A stretch of 64,000 bases of DNA, taken from contig NCIJ01000001.1 in assembly GCA_002282015.1 (NCBI GenBank), positions 248,001 to 312,000 of the forward strand, in the 5' to 3' direction. A program made the translations under genes and the position numbers. This DNA is from Sulfuricurvum sp. 17-40-25. GTDB lineage: Bacteria; Campylobacterota; Campylobacteria; Campylobacterales; Sulfurimonadaceae. This document shows, piece by piece, positions 63,841 to 64,000 of the stretch (within the stretch, counting starts at the first letter, position 1; each line of letters opens with the position of its first letter). The notes beneath the pieces are model-generated. The model saw only the letters and a program-made list of their open reading frames with translations, ran no database searches and was not told the origin of the DNA.

Positions 63841-64000
63841 ATGAATACAATTTCAATCATTTTTGCCCTGATCGCTGTGATCGCAGTTTTGATGTACAAC
63901 TCTCTTATCAGTAAAAAGAATCAAGTCGATAACATCTTCGGTGGTGTTGACGCAGTTTTAAAAAAACGCTTTGACCTCATCCCAAATCTCGTGGCCTCCG
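63841..64000 (+). CDS. LemA family protein, N-terminal part (3' end outside window)
   Basis: The frame is open to the right edge: 53 residues. One N-terminal membrane helix (IIFALIAVIAVLMYNSL) is followed by the LemA signature VDNIFGGVDAVLKKRFD, then LIPNLVAS. AAGGA precedes the ATG. LemA proteins are membrane-anchored, with the helical part outside the cytoplasm. Their role is not well defined, often linked to an M48 peptidase or TPM-domain gene next door, which is beyond the window. Confidence 0.88.
   Translation, partial: MNTISIIFALIAVIAVLMYNSLISKKNQVDNIFGGVDAVLKKRFDLIPNLVAS

Overview
The window looks like a chromosomal segment of a free-living, nitrate-using Campylobacterota (Epsilonproteobacteria) of the Sulfuricurvum/Sulfurimonas type. 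The reasons are moderate-to-low GC with short intergenic gaps, atpB away from the other ATP synthase genes, and two gene orders that I recall from Campylobacter and Helicobacter: aminotransferase-murC-membrane protein-mutS2, and ileS-small protein-gatA-guaB. Nitrate assimilation and several c-di-GMP/phosphorelay genes fit the free-living sulfur-oxidising members. The assignment rests on recognised families and gene order, not on a database search.

Layout. 1-5.2 kb: 3' end of a membrane-anchored Ser/Thr kinase, tex, a NYN-type nuclease-like gene and a PAS-GGDEF-EAL gene. 5.3-13.8 kb: an exported superoxide-dismutase-like protein and the nitrate assimilation block. The block holds a precorrin-2 dehydrogenase for siroheme, a DUF433/DUF5615 toxin-antitoxin-like pair, cobA, nirA, a fused DmsB-DmsC-like electron-transfer/anchor subunit and a NarB-type nitrate reductase. 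13.9-19.8 kb: a signalling operon made of a haem-domain GGDEF-EAL sensor, an Hpt protein, a response regulator that appears to start at CTG, and a hybrid histidine kinase. 20.2-34.9 kb: an ABC-F ATPase, then a long minus-strand run (Dabb protein, SLC13 carrier, gpsA, RCK protein, Kv-like K+ channel, gatB, ThiE-like, small membrane protein, atpB, ribF, tlyA, ligA, a YefM/RelE pair coupled to ligA, sirtuin).

35-45.6 kb: small membrane and coiled proteins, selO, a second RelE-type pair, an HNH endonuclease gene interrupted by an amber codon, then mutS2-murC-aminotransferase and a polysaccharide deacetylase. 45.7-57.6 kb: a diguanylate cyclase, a strongly promoted Ala/Pro/Glu-rich lipoprotein, a lipoprotein cytochrome c, and a tightly packed minus-strand operon (ileS, 41-codon membrane peptide, gatA, guaB, metY, metX, xseB, degenerate nitrilase, ThiF-like E1). 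57.7-59.4 kb: a CinA-like gene and a six-tRNA operon (Lys, Glu, then Val-Asp twice) behind a consensus sigma70 promoter. 59.4-63.7 kb: a copper/metal-handling minus-strand cluster (small secreted protein, TolC-type lipoprotein, Tat multicopper oxidase, SO_0444-type permease, Lys-rich small secreted protein). The window ends inside a lemA-like gene.

How the genes work together. CobA and the CysG-N-like protein make siroheme for NirA. NarB and the DmsBC-like fusion would reduce nitrate to nitrite, plausibly drawing electrons from the quinol pool, and NirA takes nitrite to ammonium. The truncated kinase at the left edge may belong to the same nitrate locus. The signalling operon directly downstream has the parts of a phosphorelay plus a c-di-GMP enzyme carrying a c-type haem motif. 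No gene-free stretch exceeds 300 bases. The larger gaps (3395-3588, 7117-7306, 45577-45745, 46730-46945) hold promoters or palindromes where listed and otherwise nothing I recognise.
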